This document shows, piece by piece, positions 45,762-57,600 of a stretch of 64,000 nucleotides of DNA. Each line of letters begins with the position of its first letter. The stretch's first letter is position 1. This stretch comes from Vanrija pseudolonga. Taxonomy: Eukaryota; Basidiomycota; Tremellomycetes; Trichosporonales; Trichosporonaceae. The position numbers and the translations under genes are program-made. The notes below the pieces were generated by a model. It was not told the DNA's origin, made no database searches, and saw only the letters and a list, made by a program, of their open reading frames with translations. The stretch lies in NCBI RefSeq assembly GCF_020906515.1, contig NC_085855.1, forward strand, positions 1,674,001-1,738,000, given 5' to 3'.

Positions 45762-47748
45762 ATGCCCAGCTCGCGGCCACTACCGCCGCCAACGCCCATC
45801 CGGTCCGAATCGGCGCCGCTCCTGACGCCGAGCCGCAGCCGCCCCGGCTCGCGGCACTCGTCGCGGCCGACATCGCCGACAACGGCGCGGCGACATAATA
45901 CGCCATCACGGCGGAAATCGTCATCCCCGCCGGTCCACGTCCTCCCCGCCGTCGTCGCGGTCACGCTCTTCGCCCTCATCGCACTCACCGCATGGGACGT
46001 ATCGCGCGGCTGCTCCCTGCCGTGGCTGTGCGATGCGCTCGGCGGCCCGCGGGAGAGCTTCGACAAGGTGTGGTGGCGCAATACGGGCCCGTACGCCGCG
46101 TACCGCTCTCTCGGGCACGGCGGCGGCGGGCACGGCCTGCCGGAGGGGTGCCGCGTCGACCAGGTCTCCATCGTGAGTTCGCTTTATGGGGATAAGGCTG
46201 ACGAGAAGCTACATCGCCACACGGGCCGCTACCCCACCCCCAACGCTGCCGAGCACTTGAAGGCGACGCTGGCAAAGCTCGCGAACCGCACGGTGCGCGT
46301 ACCGACCAACCATCCCGACCTGCACTTCCTCCACAATGTAGACCTCGAGCTGAACGACTGGATCCCTGGCGAACTGACCAACCAGGGGAGGTTGGCGTGA
46401 GTCGCCTGCGGCAGGTTCAAGCTGACAGCCAGCGCGTGGGACAGCGGCAAGGTGTATGCCGAGCGCTACCGCGCCGTGTCTGACGCCGCGCCGTTCGTGC
46501 GCTCGAGCGGCGGCCACCGCGTCGTCGGGTCGGCCCAGTTCTTCCTCGAGGGGTTCTACGGGCGCGAGTTCAACCTCTCGCACGCGGCGTTAGAGCCCGA
46601 CGTGGTGATTCCAGAGGGCGAGGTGGGTGGCAGCATGACAGCCTAGTGGAAGCACAAGCACGTGTGTGGCTGACCCTTGCGCAGGGCGTCAACAACACCC
46701 TCTCTGTCCACTCGTGCGCGGCGTTCGAGGCCCTCGACCCGCCCGCAGGCAGCAAGCAGCGCGCAGAGGTCGCCCAGCTCCTCCAGCCCACGGCGGACCG
46801 GCTCAACCGCCTCCTTGGGCCGCGGCCAGAGCTCGGCCCAGAGGACGTGCGCCGCATCGCCGACATGTGCGGGTACGACACGACCGCGCGCGACACCTGG
46901 TCCGGGTGGAGCAAATGGTGCAAGATGCTCTCGCGGGACGAGTGGGAGATTGCGGGGTACATGGGGGACGTGGAGCGGTGGTACCGCGTCGGCGAGGGCG
47001 GGGTGAGTGGGGAGCCAAGCTGGTGGCGCGCAGCGCCCGCCAGCGAGGCGAGTGGTGTGGGCTTGTGGACTCGTGCTGACGCCGCAGCGCTTCGGCAAGA
47101 TCATGGGCGCGGGATATGTCAACGAGCTGCTCGCGCGCCTGCAGGACACGCACCCGTCCGACGACACGACGACGAACCGCACCCTCGACGCCGACCCCGC
47201 GACGTTCCCTCCGGGAGGGCAGCGTGTCTTTGTCGTGAGTGCTACGAAGCGTCTGCGAACGATATCACTAACGTGTTTCGCAGGACTTTACCCACGACAA
47301 CGAGATGATTGAGATCCTCACTGCGCTCGGGATCCGCAAGATGCGCCGCAAGCTGCCTACCTCCGAGCTGCCCGACGACCCTACCAACAGGCGGTATGTG
47401 CTCTCCGAGCTCATTCCGTTCGGTGCGCGGTGGGCCTTCGAGCGGGTGAGCTGTGACCCGTATGTCGATGTTGGACGGGGAACGCCGGTCGCCAAGGCTC
47501 GCCGGATAGGCGAGGACGACGCGCGCCGCTCGACGTTCGTGCGTGCGCTCATAAAGTGAGTGGCTGAGCGTGTTCCGACATGCAAGCTGACGCCGCCCAG
47601 CGACCGCCCCGCCCGTATCGACCATATGGCGTGCCGCTCCTCTCCCCTGGCGCAGTACCACCTCTGCGACCTCGACTCGTTTATCGAGTCGCAGGAGTGG
47701 TCGATCACCGACGTCGACTGGCATGACTGCCGCGTGAAGAAAAAGTGA
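45762..47748 (+). CDS. membrane-anchored histidine acid phosphatase
   Basis: Exons 45762-46172, 46209-46396, 46433-46622, 46685-47002, 47088-47234, 47284-47555 and 47601-47748 give 557 residues. The protein belongs to the histidine acid phosphatase/phytase branch. Residues 1-57 are Ser/Pro/Arg-rich and cytosolic, 59-78 form one hydrophobic span, so this is a type II anchored ectoenzyme. The phospho-His motif reads [10 protein letters not shown] (139-148), with Thr where the family has Gly in RHGxRxP. The proton-donor motif FTHDNEM (420-426) is present, and [10 protein letters not shown] near the end matches the family tail. The first intron (46173-46208, 36 nt) has no stop and keeps the frame, so an unspliced form adding 12 residues just before the active-site His is possible. 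It is convergent with MSH1, 47 bp apart. Confidence 0.9.
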
Positions 47749-47795
47749 TGCAGATGACGATGATGATGTATCTATAGTTATGATGTATTTGGGTA

Positions 47796-50700
47796 TCATT
47801 GTGCTGGGTGTTTGGGCTGGAGCTGGTCAAGCGTGGCTTGAGCTGTGGCGAGGAAGCTGGCTGGCATGCCGGCGAGCTGCGCCGCTTTCTGCTGTCAGCT
47901 GGAGTTGATGCGTGGCCATCTTACGATTGCGTGCGAGTCGTAGTTGACCCCGGGTCGCAGACGATACGAGTAGCTGAACCAGCCGTCCTGTCGTCAGCTC
48001 GACGCTCGCCCAACACCGACTCACCATCTCATCAACGTCGGTACAGAAGAAACGCACGCCATCACGAACACGCCCGTCCGCCTCGGCGTCAGACGTGTCG
48101 ACATGCGTTCCGATGGCCGCCGGCGCACCGAGCATGGTCGCGAGCTCGTGATAGTGTGTCGCGAAGAGCGTGCGGCAACCTATGTGTTGGAGAATGTAGT
48201 CTAGCGTCGCGTATGCGATGCTCATGCCCGCGTCAAGTGTGGTGCCACGTCCGATTCTGCCGTTAGCCAGCTTGCTCAGTGTGACACTCACTCGTCCATG
48301 AGGATCAAGGACCTCGGCGTCGCCTGCTTCAGGATAGCGGCCGTCTCGACCATCTCGAGCATAAAGGTCGAGCGGTCACGGAAGAGATCGTCGCGTGAGC
48401 CGATACGGCTGAACACGCGGTCCACGATCCCGATCTCTGCGTGGTCGGCGGGCACGAACGACCCGGCCTGTGCCAGAATGGCAATGACGGCCGTCTGGCG
48501 AAGCAACGTGCTCTTCCCGCCTTGGTTCGGCCCCGTGATGATGTGCATGTGGCTCTTGGCGTCCATGGTTGTCGAGTTGGGCGTGAACATGCGTGCTGAT
48601 GAGCGCAAGCCCGCCTCGACGGACGGGTGTCGTCCATCGATGATGGCAATGTCCGTTCTGCTTGTCAGCGCTGCTCGTGCCCAAGACCCACCCCTCGTGG
48701 AGCACCGGGCGCTTGTAGTTCAGATCCACGGCAGCCTGGGCGAACCCCGTACTAAGGTCGATCTCGTCCACAAGCTCGGCGTTGTGCTGGATCGCGCTGG
48801 CTTGCTCAACTACCAGGGCACGGAGTTGCGACAATGCGCGCGCCTTCTCCACCTCGAGCTCCTGTCGCGCCTTGTCGATCTTGCCCCCGAGCTTCGACCA
48901 CTCGGTGTACGCGTACTTCTTGCCGCCAGACCGCGTCTCGCCGACCGTGTGGACCAGACCCGACCGCTCAAGGAGCCCGTACTCGGTCTTCTTGCGCACG
49001 TTGACCACGAAGCCATGGACAATGTTGCGCACAAGCATGAGCGTCGGCGCGTTGTACGTTTCACTCATGTCGAGCTCCATCTTCTGGTGCGCGGCTGTGT
49101 AACGCGTGAGTCGGCGATGAAGGTCAGTCAGTTCGGGCGAGAAGCTGCGGGTGTGAGCTGACAGACATACGACAGGATCATAGGTCACTCACCCAGGACG
49201 GATCCACCATAACGCGCGCATCTCTTCTTCGCGCTTCCGAATCTCCTCGTCGCGACTGAACCTTGACCTCGGTGTCTTTGGGGGAGCCGCAGTCCCTTCT
49301 TCAGTCTCAGTGGCAGATTCCTCGCTGCCCTCCTCTGACATCTGGGCCGATGGGACGCAGGTCTCGTCGATAGCCTTCTCGATCGTCGTGGCGAGGTCAC
49401 TGAGAGGCGCAAAGTCGTCGATGAGGTCGATGAGCCGATCCCGCCCCTCGACCTGCTCGCCATCCTTGCGTTTCTTCCTGCTCTTCGGTTCCAGGTCCAC
49501 CGCGAGTTGAATCCGCCCAACGAGCCGCTGTATGCTGCGGATCCACAGCGCTACATCCCACACGTCACTCGCGTCTCCGCGGTTCGCGCGGAATCGCTGA
49601 ATGATGCGCATGATGTCGCCCATGCTGCGGAGTGCGTCGCGGAGGTCGGTCCGCAGGGGTTCGCGATCCACGAACGCGGCGACGAGCGAGAGACGCGAGT
49701 TGATGAGCACGAGGGAAGTCGACGGAGCACTGAGCGTGCGCTTGAGGAGGCGGTGCCCAGAGTCTGTCACCGTCCTTGAGATGACCGAGAGGAGCGTGCC
49801 ACGGACACTGAGTGGCGACGACGAGAGACCCAGCGGTGAAGTGGGGCCTGTAGTGACCAGGCCACCTGGCCTCAGCGCATGCCTAATCTCCAGAGCGTGT
49901 AGCGTCGCGGCGTCAATCTGCATTTGCGCTAAGGACGACTCGCGGTTGAACTCGTCGGCATTCTCTGGCATCGCCGGCATCGAGTCGCGCAGCGCGTACT
50001 GCAGGTGGTGCCGAAGGATAGCGATGACCTCCCGCTCGAGGTTGATGCCCGACGGCACTGGTACCTGCTCTCCACGCGTGGGGCTTGCGAATGAAACATG
50101 CACACCGAGCACCCGTAGCAAGCCCAGCAAGTTGTCGGCTGCCGACGAACCGCTCTTCTCGCCGGAGACCCATGAGTCGCGTAGTCTGGAGTCGAGCACG
50201 ACTTCGCGCGGGGCGATTCGCGTCATCTCATCCTCGATCTGTGCTGCAGTTGTCTCCTTGATAAAGAAGTCTCCTGTTGAGACATCGGCGTATGCGAGGT
50301 GGAGCGGAACGAGGCTGTTGGGATCGGCGTCGGCGTCGGCATCACCCTCCACAGCATTCGGCTCAGCCGTCGCCGACTGGTCCAAGGTGATGGCGAGGAG
50401 ATACCGGCTCTCATTACCCCCAAGCCAGCTCTCGTCCACCAGCGTCCCAGGTGTGACGATACGCGCGACCTTCCTCGGGATATCCTTGTCCGCCTTGCCT
50501 GGCACCGCGAACGGGTCCTTGTCCTCCTCGACGAGGACAACAGTGTACCCCATGTCCTGGACCAGGAGCTTGAGGTACTTGTCGCGTTGGTGTGTCGGGA
50601 AGCCAGCGAAGGGGAATAAACGGCGGTCCTTGTACGTCTTGGACGTGAGTTTGATGCCCAGGATTCTGGAGAGTTGGACGGCGGGTTCGAAGTACGACTG

Positions 50701-51242
50701 GGTGTGAGCTCCTTTCCCAATACCTAGCTCACCTCGTAGAACTGGCCGACTTGGGTTAAGAGGATACAATCTGGGAAACACTTCCAGTTGGCCCAGACAA
50801 CACGCGCCAGGCGCGTATCGGGCACCGTACCGGCCTCCACCGCGGCGAGGAAGTCGGTCTCGTCGTACTCGTAAAGCGCATGGCCAGACGGCGCAAGTTC
50901 GGCAGCATTGGGCGGTTCCTTGGCTGGAGGGTGAGCTTCCATCGCCAACCTTCCGGTAACCTCACTCTTCGCTGAACTCTTCCTTCCGGGTCGTGCCTCG
51001 ATGAACGCCTCCAGCGGGCCGACACTGTTGCCCTCCTTGTCCAGCTTGCTCGCCGGGAGGTCGGAAAGCATGACCTTGGACTTGGAGCGCGAGCGTGCGC
51101 CGACACGCGAGCTCGTGGCTGCGTGTCGGAGTAATGGGCACAGGCCTGTAGCATTGCCAGGAGGCCGCCATAGCGCCAGACATTGCTGGGCTATTCGAAC
51201 GTCATGCCGCCTGGATGATGTAGCCAGGCGGAGGATCATCAC
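47796..51242 (-). CDS. MSH1: Msh1 mitochondrial MutS homolog
   Basis: Seven exons on the minus strand: 51242-50733, 50697-49193, 49144-48692, 48657-48292, 48256-48025, 47987-47925 and 47888-47796, giving 1073 residues. Msh1 maintains mitochondrial DNA by mismatch recognition. The N-terminus is Arg/Ser/Leu/Ala-rich without acids for about 30 residues, a mitochondrial leader. The mismatch-binding motif QVGQFYESYFEPA spans the first exon join. The ATPase has Walker [10 protein letters not shown] at 865-873, Walker B SLILMDE ending at 945, then IGRGTT and the FATHYHEL switch. The C-terminus [14 protein letters not shown], then KAAQLAGMP, is family-typical and confirms the 63-nt and 93-nt last exons. 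An acidic Glu/Ser/Thr-rich insert lies near 640. It shares a 385-bp promoter region with ARP5. Confidence 0.95.
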
Positions 51243-51627
51243 CAGAGACGTGCACGGGTGATGTACCTGTGCACGAGTGGTGATGAGCTATTAGAAGTGT
51301 CCTGGCTGTCATGTCAGCTGGTACACAGCTCCGTTCAGCTCACCTAATGCCCGTAAACGACGAGGAGGATGAGTAGGAGGAGAAAGTTGAGATCGAGAGG
51401 ATGGGCGACTTGTTCAGTGATGGACGCGACGACTCTCTCCACCTTCTTCCCCTTCCCCCAAATTCAGGCACGGCCCAGTCATTCAACCCTCCCTCCGTCT
51501 TTGTCTCGATGTGGGCGACAAACTACAACCGAGACGACTTTCAACCGTTCTACTCCCCACCCCACCTCCCGGCCTACACCATCCTCACCATCCACGACAC
51601 CACATCAGCAGCCAATCCACCACCACG
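51243..51627. other. bidirectional promoter region MSH1/ARP5
   Basis: This 385-bp segment lies between two outward-facing start codons. It is pyrimidine-rich toward ARP5. No TATA box is evident. Confidence 0.55.
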
Positions 51628-54277
51628 ATGGCCGCAAAGACGGAGCCTCACGCGGGCTCGTCGTCTACCCCTACCCCCGACAACGTCATCTACCTGCCGG
51701 AAAACCACTTCTCTGGCGAGCCGCAGCCAGTGTTCGACTACCACTCGCTCGACGGCAAGGACCCCGTGATCTGCATTGACAATGGTGAGCTACACATCTT
51801 TCGAGGTGGCAAGCTGACAACGCAGGATCACACGCTTGGCGCGCGGGCTTCTCGACTATGGACACGCCGTACATCGACCGGCCGAACATCGTCTCTCGTT
51901 ACCGTGACCGCAAGCTTCTGAGGAATACGCTGCTCTTCGGCAACGATGTCGAGGTCGACGCCAACTCGCGTTCGAATGGACGGTGCATGTTCGACGGGGA
52001 TATGCTCATCCACGGTGATCTGATGGTCAGTTGCGATGCCGACATGTTGAACAGGAACTGATGCCCACCAGGAGTCTGCCCTCGACTACACTTTCCTTAC
52101 CCTCGGCATCGACAGTAGCAGCATCGAGCAGCCCATTGTTATGACTGAGCGGTTAGCGAACCCCATCTTCACGCGAGCTAGTGAGTGCTGTGGTTTACGC
52201 GGTGGGGAACATCACTAACTCTTCAGTGACCTCTGAGATCCTGTTCGAGCTCTACGGCGCGCCGGAGGTCTCTTATGGAATCGACTCGCTGTTCGCCTTC
52301 TCGCGACACAAGAAGCAGGACGGATTGGCCATTAACCTCGGCCACAACGCGAGCACCATCATTCCTGTGGTTGACGGCAAGGGCATCCTGTCGCGCGCGA
52401 AGAGGTGAGCTTGCCTGCGTTCTTGCGCAACAGCTGACACCATCAGGATACCATGGGGAGGCGCGCAGGCGGCTGACTTGATGCTCAAGCTCACGCAGCT
52501 CAAGTACCCTAGCTTCCCCGTCAAGGTCACAAACTCCCAGGCAACGGTGGGTGCGCCTAGTTTGATAGTGGGCTGACCGACCAGTTCATGTACCGGGAGA
52601 CTTGTTACTTCTCCTCTGACTACGAGGAGGAGTTGCGGTCCTTGACGGACCCTGTGAAGATGATGGAACAGACCAAGGTCATCCAGTTCCCCTTCAACCA
52701 GCCTGTACGTTAGCTTAGAAGATGTGGCCGGAAGCTGACACACTCCAGGAGGTCATTGAAAAGACCGAGGAGGAGATCGCTGCCGCATTGGAAAGGAGGC
52801 GAGAGCAAGGCAAGAGGTTGCAGGACATGCAAGCCAAGCAGCGAGCAGAGAAGGTACGCGTAGCTGTGCGTGGCATACCACTAACTCCTCAGCTTGCTGC
52901 CCAGGTCGCTGAGCTTGAAGAGTACAAGACCATCCTCGGCGAACGCTCAAAGCTGAAGAAGGCCGACTTCATAAAGCGGGTCAGCGAGGTGACGCCGTTT
53001 GACACCGAGGCGGAACTCGAGGCATGGGTCAACAAGACAGAGGCTGAGGTTAGACGAAAGCAGCGCCGTGCTGCTGGCGAGGAGCCCGAGCCGGAGGAGG
53101 AGCCATCATTCCCTCTGGTGGATCGCCCCGACGAGGAGCTTACAGAAGAGGAGATCAAGGACAAGCGTCGCCAGAAGCTGATGAAGGCTGGATGGGAAGC
53201 GCGCGTCAAGATCCGTGAGGAGAAGAGGCGGGAGAAGGAGCGATTGGTGGGTACTGCCTTCGGCAGCGGCGCTGACAGTCGTAGGAGGAGGAGCAGCGCA
53301 AGGAGGACGAGGAGAGGACAAACAACCTTGAGTCGTGGGCTGCCCGTCTCAAGGACGAGCAGGACGAGGTTATTGAGCGTATCCGCGAACGCAAAAAGCG
53401 GAGAGCACAGCTCGGTGACCGCAAGTCCGCAGCCGCTCAAAACAGGATGAAGTCGATCGCGTCGCTGGCTGCGGACACCAACGGCGGTAAGAAGAGGAAA
53501 AAGGGCGAGGAAGGTAAGTCGATGCCTGGGATCGACAGCTGACTCTGTCAGAAAAGGATGATGGCTTCGGTCGCGACGACTCGGACTGGGCAGTGTACCG
53601 CGAGATCGGCGGCGAGGACGACTCTGAGGCCGAGGAGGACGACCTCGCCCAGCTCGAGAGCATCGAGAGCCGCCTGCTCCAGTATGACCCGACCTTCACC
53701 GACGACGACACGCTCGAGGGCAAGGTGCGCGTCAAGAATGCGCTGCTCAACGCCTTCGTTCGCGGTGGAACGGACGGCCGGTACGACTCCGAGTCGATGG
53801 AGCAGAGCTACCAGATCCACCTCAACGTCGAGCGCATTCGTGTGCCTGAGACATGGTTCCAGCCAGCAATGTTTGGTATCGACTCTGCTGGCCTGGGCGA
53901 GGTCGCTGGCTGGCTCATGAACGGCTTTGAGGACGACGTGCGGAAGCGAATCATGCAGGTGCGTGGCTCCTCCTTTTTCATGGATCCCTCGCCGCTGACA
54001 CTCCCCCCAGGCGGTCGTCCTTACAGGAGGCTCGACCAAGCTTCCTAACCTCCTCCCTAGGATGCGCAACACGCTCACACCGGTGCTTCCATTCCGAGAA
54101 CCGCTCAAGATTCTCGGAGCGGTGGATGGAGGTGACCCCAGGCTTGAGGCATGGCGTGGTATGGCCGAGTGGGCGTCGAGCGCGGAGGCCAAAGCGTCCA
54201 GGGTCACACGAGCCGAGTATGACGAGTATGGTGGGGAGTGGCTCAAGGAGCATGCTTGGGGCAACGTTGCCATCTAG
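51628..54277 (+). CDS. ARP5: Arp5 actin-related protein of INO80 complex
   Basis: Eleven exons: 51628-51784, 51826-52025, 52072-52180, 52227-52404, 52447-52546, 52585-52704, 52749-52853, 52893-53246, 53285-53513, 53552-53958 and 54011-54277, giving 741 residues. Arp5 with Ies6 forms the nucleosome-contacting arm of the INO80 remodeler in the nucleus. The actin fold is split by a long Glu/Lys/Arg-rich coiled insertion (roughly 310-550), as is characteristic of Arp5. Motifs include CIDNGSHAWRAGFS near the start, INLGHNASTIIPVVDG, the RIRVPETWFQP segment and VVLTGGSTKLPN near the C-terminus. The intron at 52854-52892 is 39 nt, lacks a stop and preserves frame, so it could be retained without truncation. 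Confidence 0.94.
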
Positions 54278-54601
54278 ACGTGATTGCAATGCATCCATCT
54301 GTATCATGCATGGAACAGACGACTGCTGGGGAAGGATCGTCATAGAAGCTTTGTTACGTAAATTGGGGCCCCGGGTTGGTGATGACATGTCTCACCCTCT
54401 CAACCACAGATTCGCCGCCCAACTCTACTCATCAACATCAACATCAACAAAGCACCAACCACACGACGACAACTACAGCGCTAGACCTATACCTCATAAA
54501 AGAGAGAGATACCAGCCTTCGATACGTTGAAGAGAGGCCGGTGGCGACACCGACGAGCTTAGGACCCGCGCTTCCCGAGCACCAGGCGAGCACCAAGGAA
54601 G
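54278..54601. other. intergenic between ARP5 and VPS15
   Basis: A 324-base gap between two same-strand genes contains no coding signal. An imperfect ATCAAC repeat is seen near 54430-54450. Confidence 0.5.
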
Positions 54602-57600
54602 ATGGGCAACATCTCCTCCATGGCGCGCGCGTGAGTCGTCTGAGCTGCTGCTACCACTCGTCTGGCATGCGGCCGAAGTCAGCTGGCCGTAATGGGACCG
54701 CGCCAAAGCGGATGCACGCAGCCCGAGCCCAACGCCCGAGCTAACGCCCGCAGCTCGACCGCGCTCGACTCGTACGTCTCCGAGCTGGGGACCGACATCT
54801 CCTACGACAAGAGGTGAGTTTTGGCCCCATGCCAAGCAAGCCGCGACACTCTCTACTCCACACGGCTGGATCCCTCGCGCCCGCCGCGCCCGTCGCCAAG
54901 CTGTGGGCCTTGAGCCCGCGGTCAGATGACGCGGTGCGATGGGGGAAGGCGTACGTTAATCGGCCCCTGCCTTGACTGTCTGTCTGCTGTCAACAGTTCC
55001 ATGGATCTCTCACCTCGACGTTGCGCATCGAGAACGGACAACTGCAACCACAGCATGGAGGCGCTGCTTTGGACTTTGGGCGATGACGAGGAAACGGGGA
55101 TCTCGTCGGGGATCTTGTCGGCGCGTGCTTCGGATACCGCCGGCTCCCTCGTCGTCACCTACGTCCTGGCCGCCTCTTCAGCCTGTCGTCGGTCACCTTT
55201 GCGGCCTGACCGCTGCTCTTTCCACCATGATACCCTGTCCCTTCCTCTGACCCGCGGCCTGCTCACATACTAACCCCTCAGTCTGTCCTCCTCGCGCTTC
55301 ATGAAGACTATTGTCGCTCGGCACAAGAACGGCCCGCTCGTCCTCAAGATCTTCATAAAGCCGGACACTAATATGACTCTGAGAGTCATTCAGCGGCGTT
55401 TGAAGAGTAAGTCTCCGCGCAGTCTACGGGAGGGAGAGGTGGGGCGAAACAGATCTTGGGGTGGGCCTATCTCCCCGAGATCCAGCCAGGTTCTGGCGAA
55501 GTTCATCCGCTCCGATGAGAGCCTCAGGAGGGTCCAAAATGAGAAGAGGAGACTGTTTCCTGCTTGCACCCGCTGCAAGTCCTGGAGGCGGTGGGGTGCA
55601 AGAAGATCGCCCCCACGCTGCCCTTGGCAGGGACGGAAGGCTTTCAGTCACCGGAATTGTGGCGCATTCCTCGATTGTGACCTTGCCACTGTTCCAGTGA
55701 CTTGGGATTCTGCTCTCTCTTGAGGCGGCAGACCTCATCTGAGTATTAGGGGAAGCTCTTCCCATGTTGGCTGATCAGTGGCGTAGGGTAGCAGGGAGTC
55801 TGAGACCTCCCCCACCCGCCGTTGCGCAGTAGCACTCCCCCACTCTCACTCCCATCCCACGCCAGCACGGCCGGCGCTCATTTCCTCCTGAGCCAGGTAA
55901 CACCTCCACTAACTTCCACAGCTGAGAGAGACGCGCTGGCGCACCTCCCAAACGTCAACACGTATGCCAACTTCATCGAGTCGGACAAGGCCGGTTACCT
56001 AATCCGCCAATGGGTCGGATCAAGCCTCTACGACCGTCTGAGGTAAGTGTTCAGCTCTCCAGTGCCCGAGATTCATGGCCCTTTCTTGAACGTCGTGCCG
56101 TCCATGTCGACGTGGGTGGCAAATCTCTTGTCAGATACTGTTGCCTCACGATGACGAAGCCTCCGGCTCCGTCGCCGTCATACTTGGCCGCTGTGTCATC
56201 GAGTCGCACTCCGGTCTGGCCACCGTCCTGCAACTGCGTATCCATGCCAGGAAACCCTCGTCCTAATTGTTTCGGCCGCTGGACCCCATTTGAGATGTTT
56301 CGGAGGTGGCCACATCTATCTGAGATGTCGAGGAATGTTCCTGACCCAAACTCAGCACCCAGCCTTACCTCACCGAGATTGAGAAAAAATGGATAGCATT
56401 CCAGCTCTTGACGTGCTTGCGAGACGCAAGAACAAACAAGGTGAGCGCGGCCAAATATTTGTCCGCTGTGATGCTTACAGCCGTAGGTTCCACATGGGGA
56501 CATCAAGACCGACAACGTGCTCATCACGTCCGACTTGACAGTCCTTGTGACCGACTTCTCGTCGTCATTCAAGCCGACATACCTGCCACTCGATGACCCA
56601 TCTGACTTTGCGTTTTTCTTTGACACGTCAGCCCGACGAACATGCTACATTGCCCCGGAGAGGTTCTACGAAGCCAATTCGAAGATTGCGCAAGACAAGG
56701 CAGCCGCGGCGGTGGCGGCAGCCTCGTCTGAGCCAGGGGCGAGCAGCGGGGCCGATTCTTGGGAGAAGCGCGATGGCAAAGTCACCGAAGAAATGGACGT
56801 TTTCTCCGCTGGCTGCGTTCTCGCCGAGACTTGGACCGATGGACGGAATGTCTTCAACCTCTCCGAGCTGTTTGCGTATCGGAACGGCTCTCTCGGACTC
56901 GGAGGAATTCTGGACAACCTCGCGGGCGACGACGTAAAGGTGAGTGACTCGGAGATACCGCCCCGTTATTTACCTCGGCTCTGACCTGGTGATTACAGTC
57001 AATGATTGCGTCGATGCTCTCTCGTGAGCCAAGTGAGCGGCCAACGTTTGACCGTATTCTCGCCACATACCGGGGTACCATCTTTCCTGAATACTTCTAC
57101 ACCTTCTTGAAGGACTACGCAACGGAGCTGGCCGAGCTGCCAGATTCTCCCGACCCGGAGTTCCTTCAGAAGGCGTCGACGCTTCCAGGCAGCAAGATTG
57201 ACCGGATGCTGGAGCAATGGGAGTCTATCAGTGTGCATTTGGAAGGGGCAAACGATAGTGAGTAGTTGGTATGGCGATTCGGCTGACGAAAAGATGGCCC
57301 GGCACTCCTCCTCCTCAACATTGTCACGTCATCAATCCGCAATGCACTGTCCCCAAGCTCGAGACTACATGGCCTCAAGCTGTTCCTCAATCTGTGCCCG
57401 TTTTTGATGGATGAGGACAAGGTTGATCGAGTCGTCCCCTTTGTCGTCGAACTTCTGTCAGACGAGGTCCCCATTGTGCGAGCTGAGGCATGTAGGACCC
57501 TTGTTATTGTGGTGAGTACGGGGTCTGAGTACGGGGTCTGCACCTCCAAACCCCACCGACTGACGCCGCTTGCTAGGTCGAATCGGTGCAGTCGATCTCC

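Noticed and set aside
57514-57540. Short tandem repeat (GAGTACGGGGTCT twice)
   Set aside because: It lies within a VPS15 intron and is too short to mean more than slippage.
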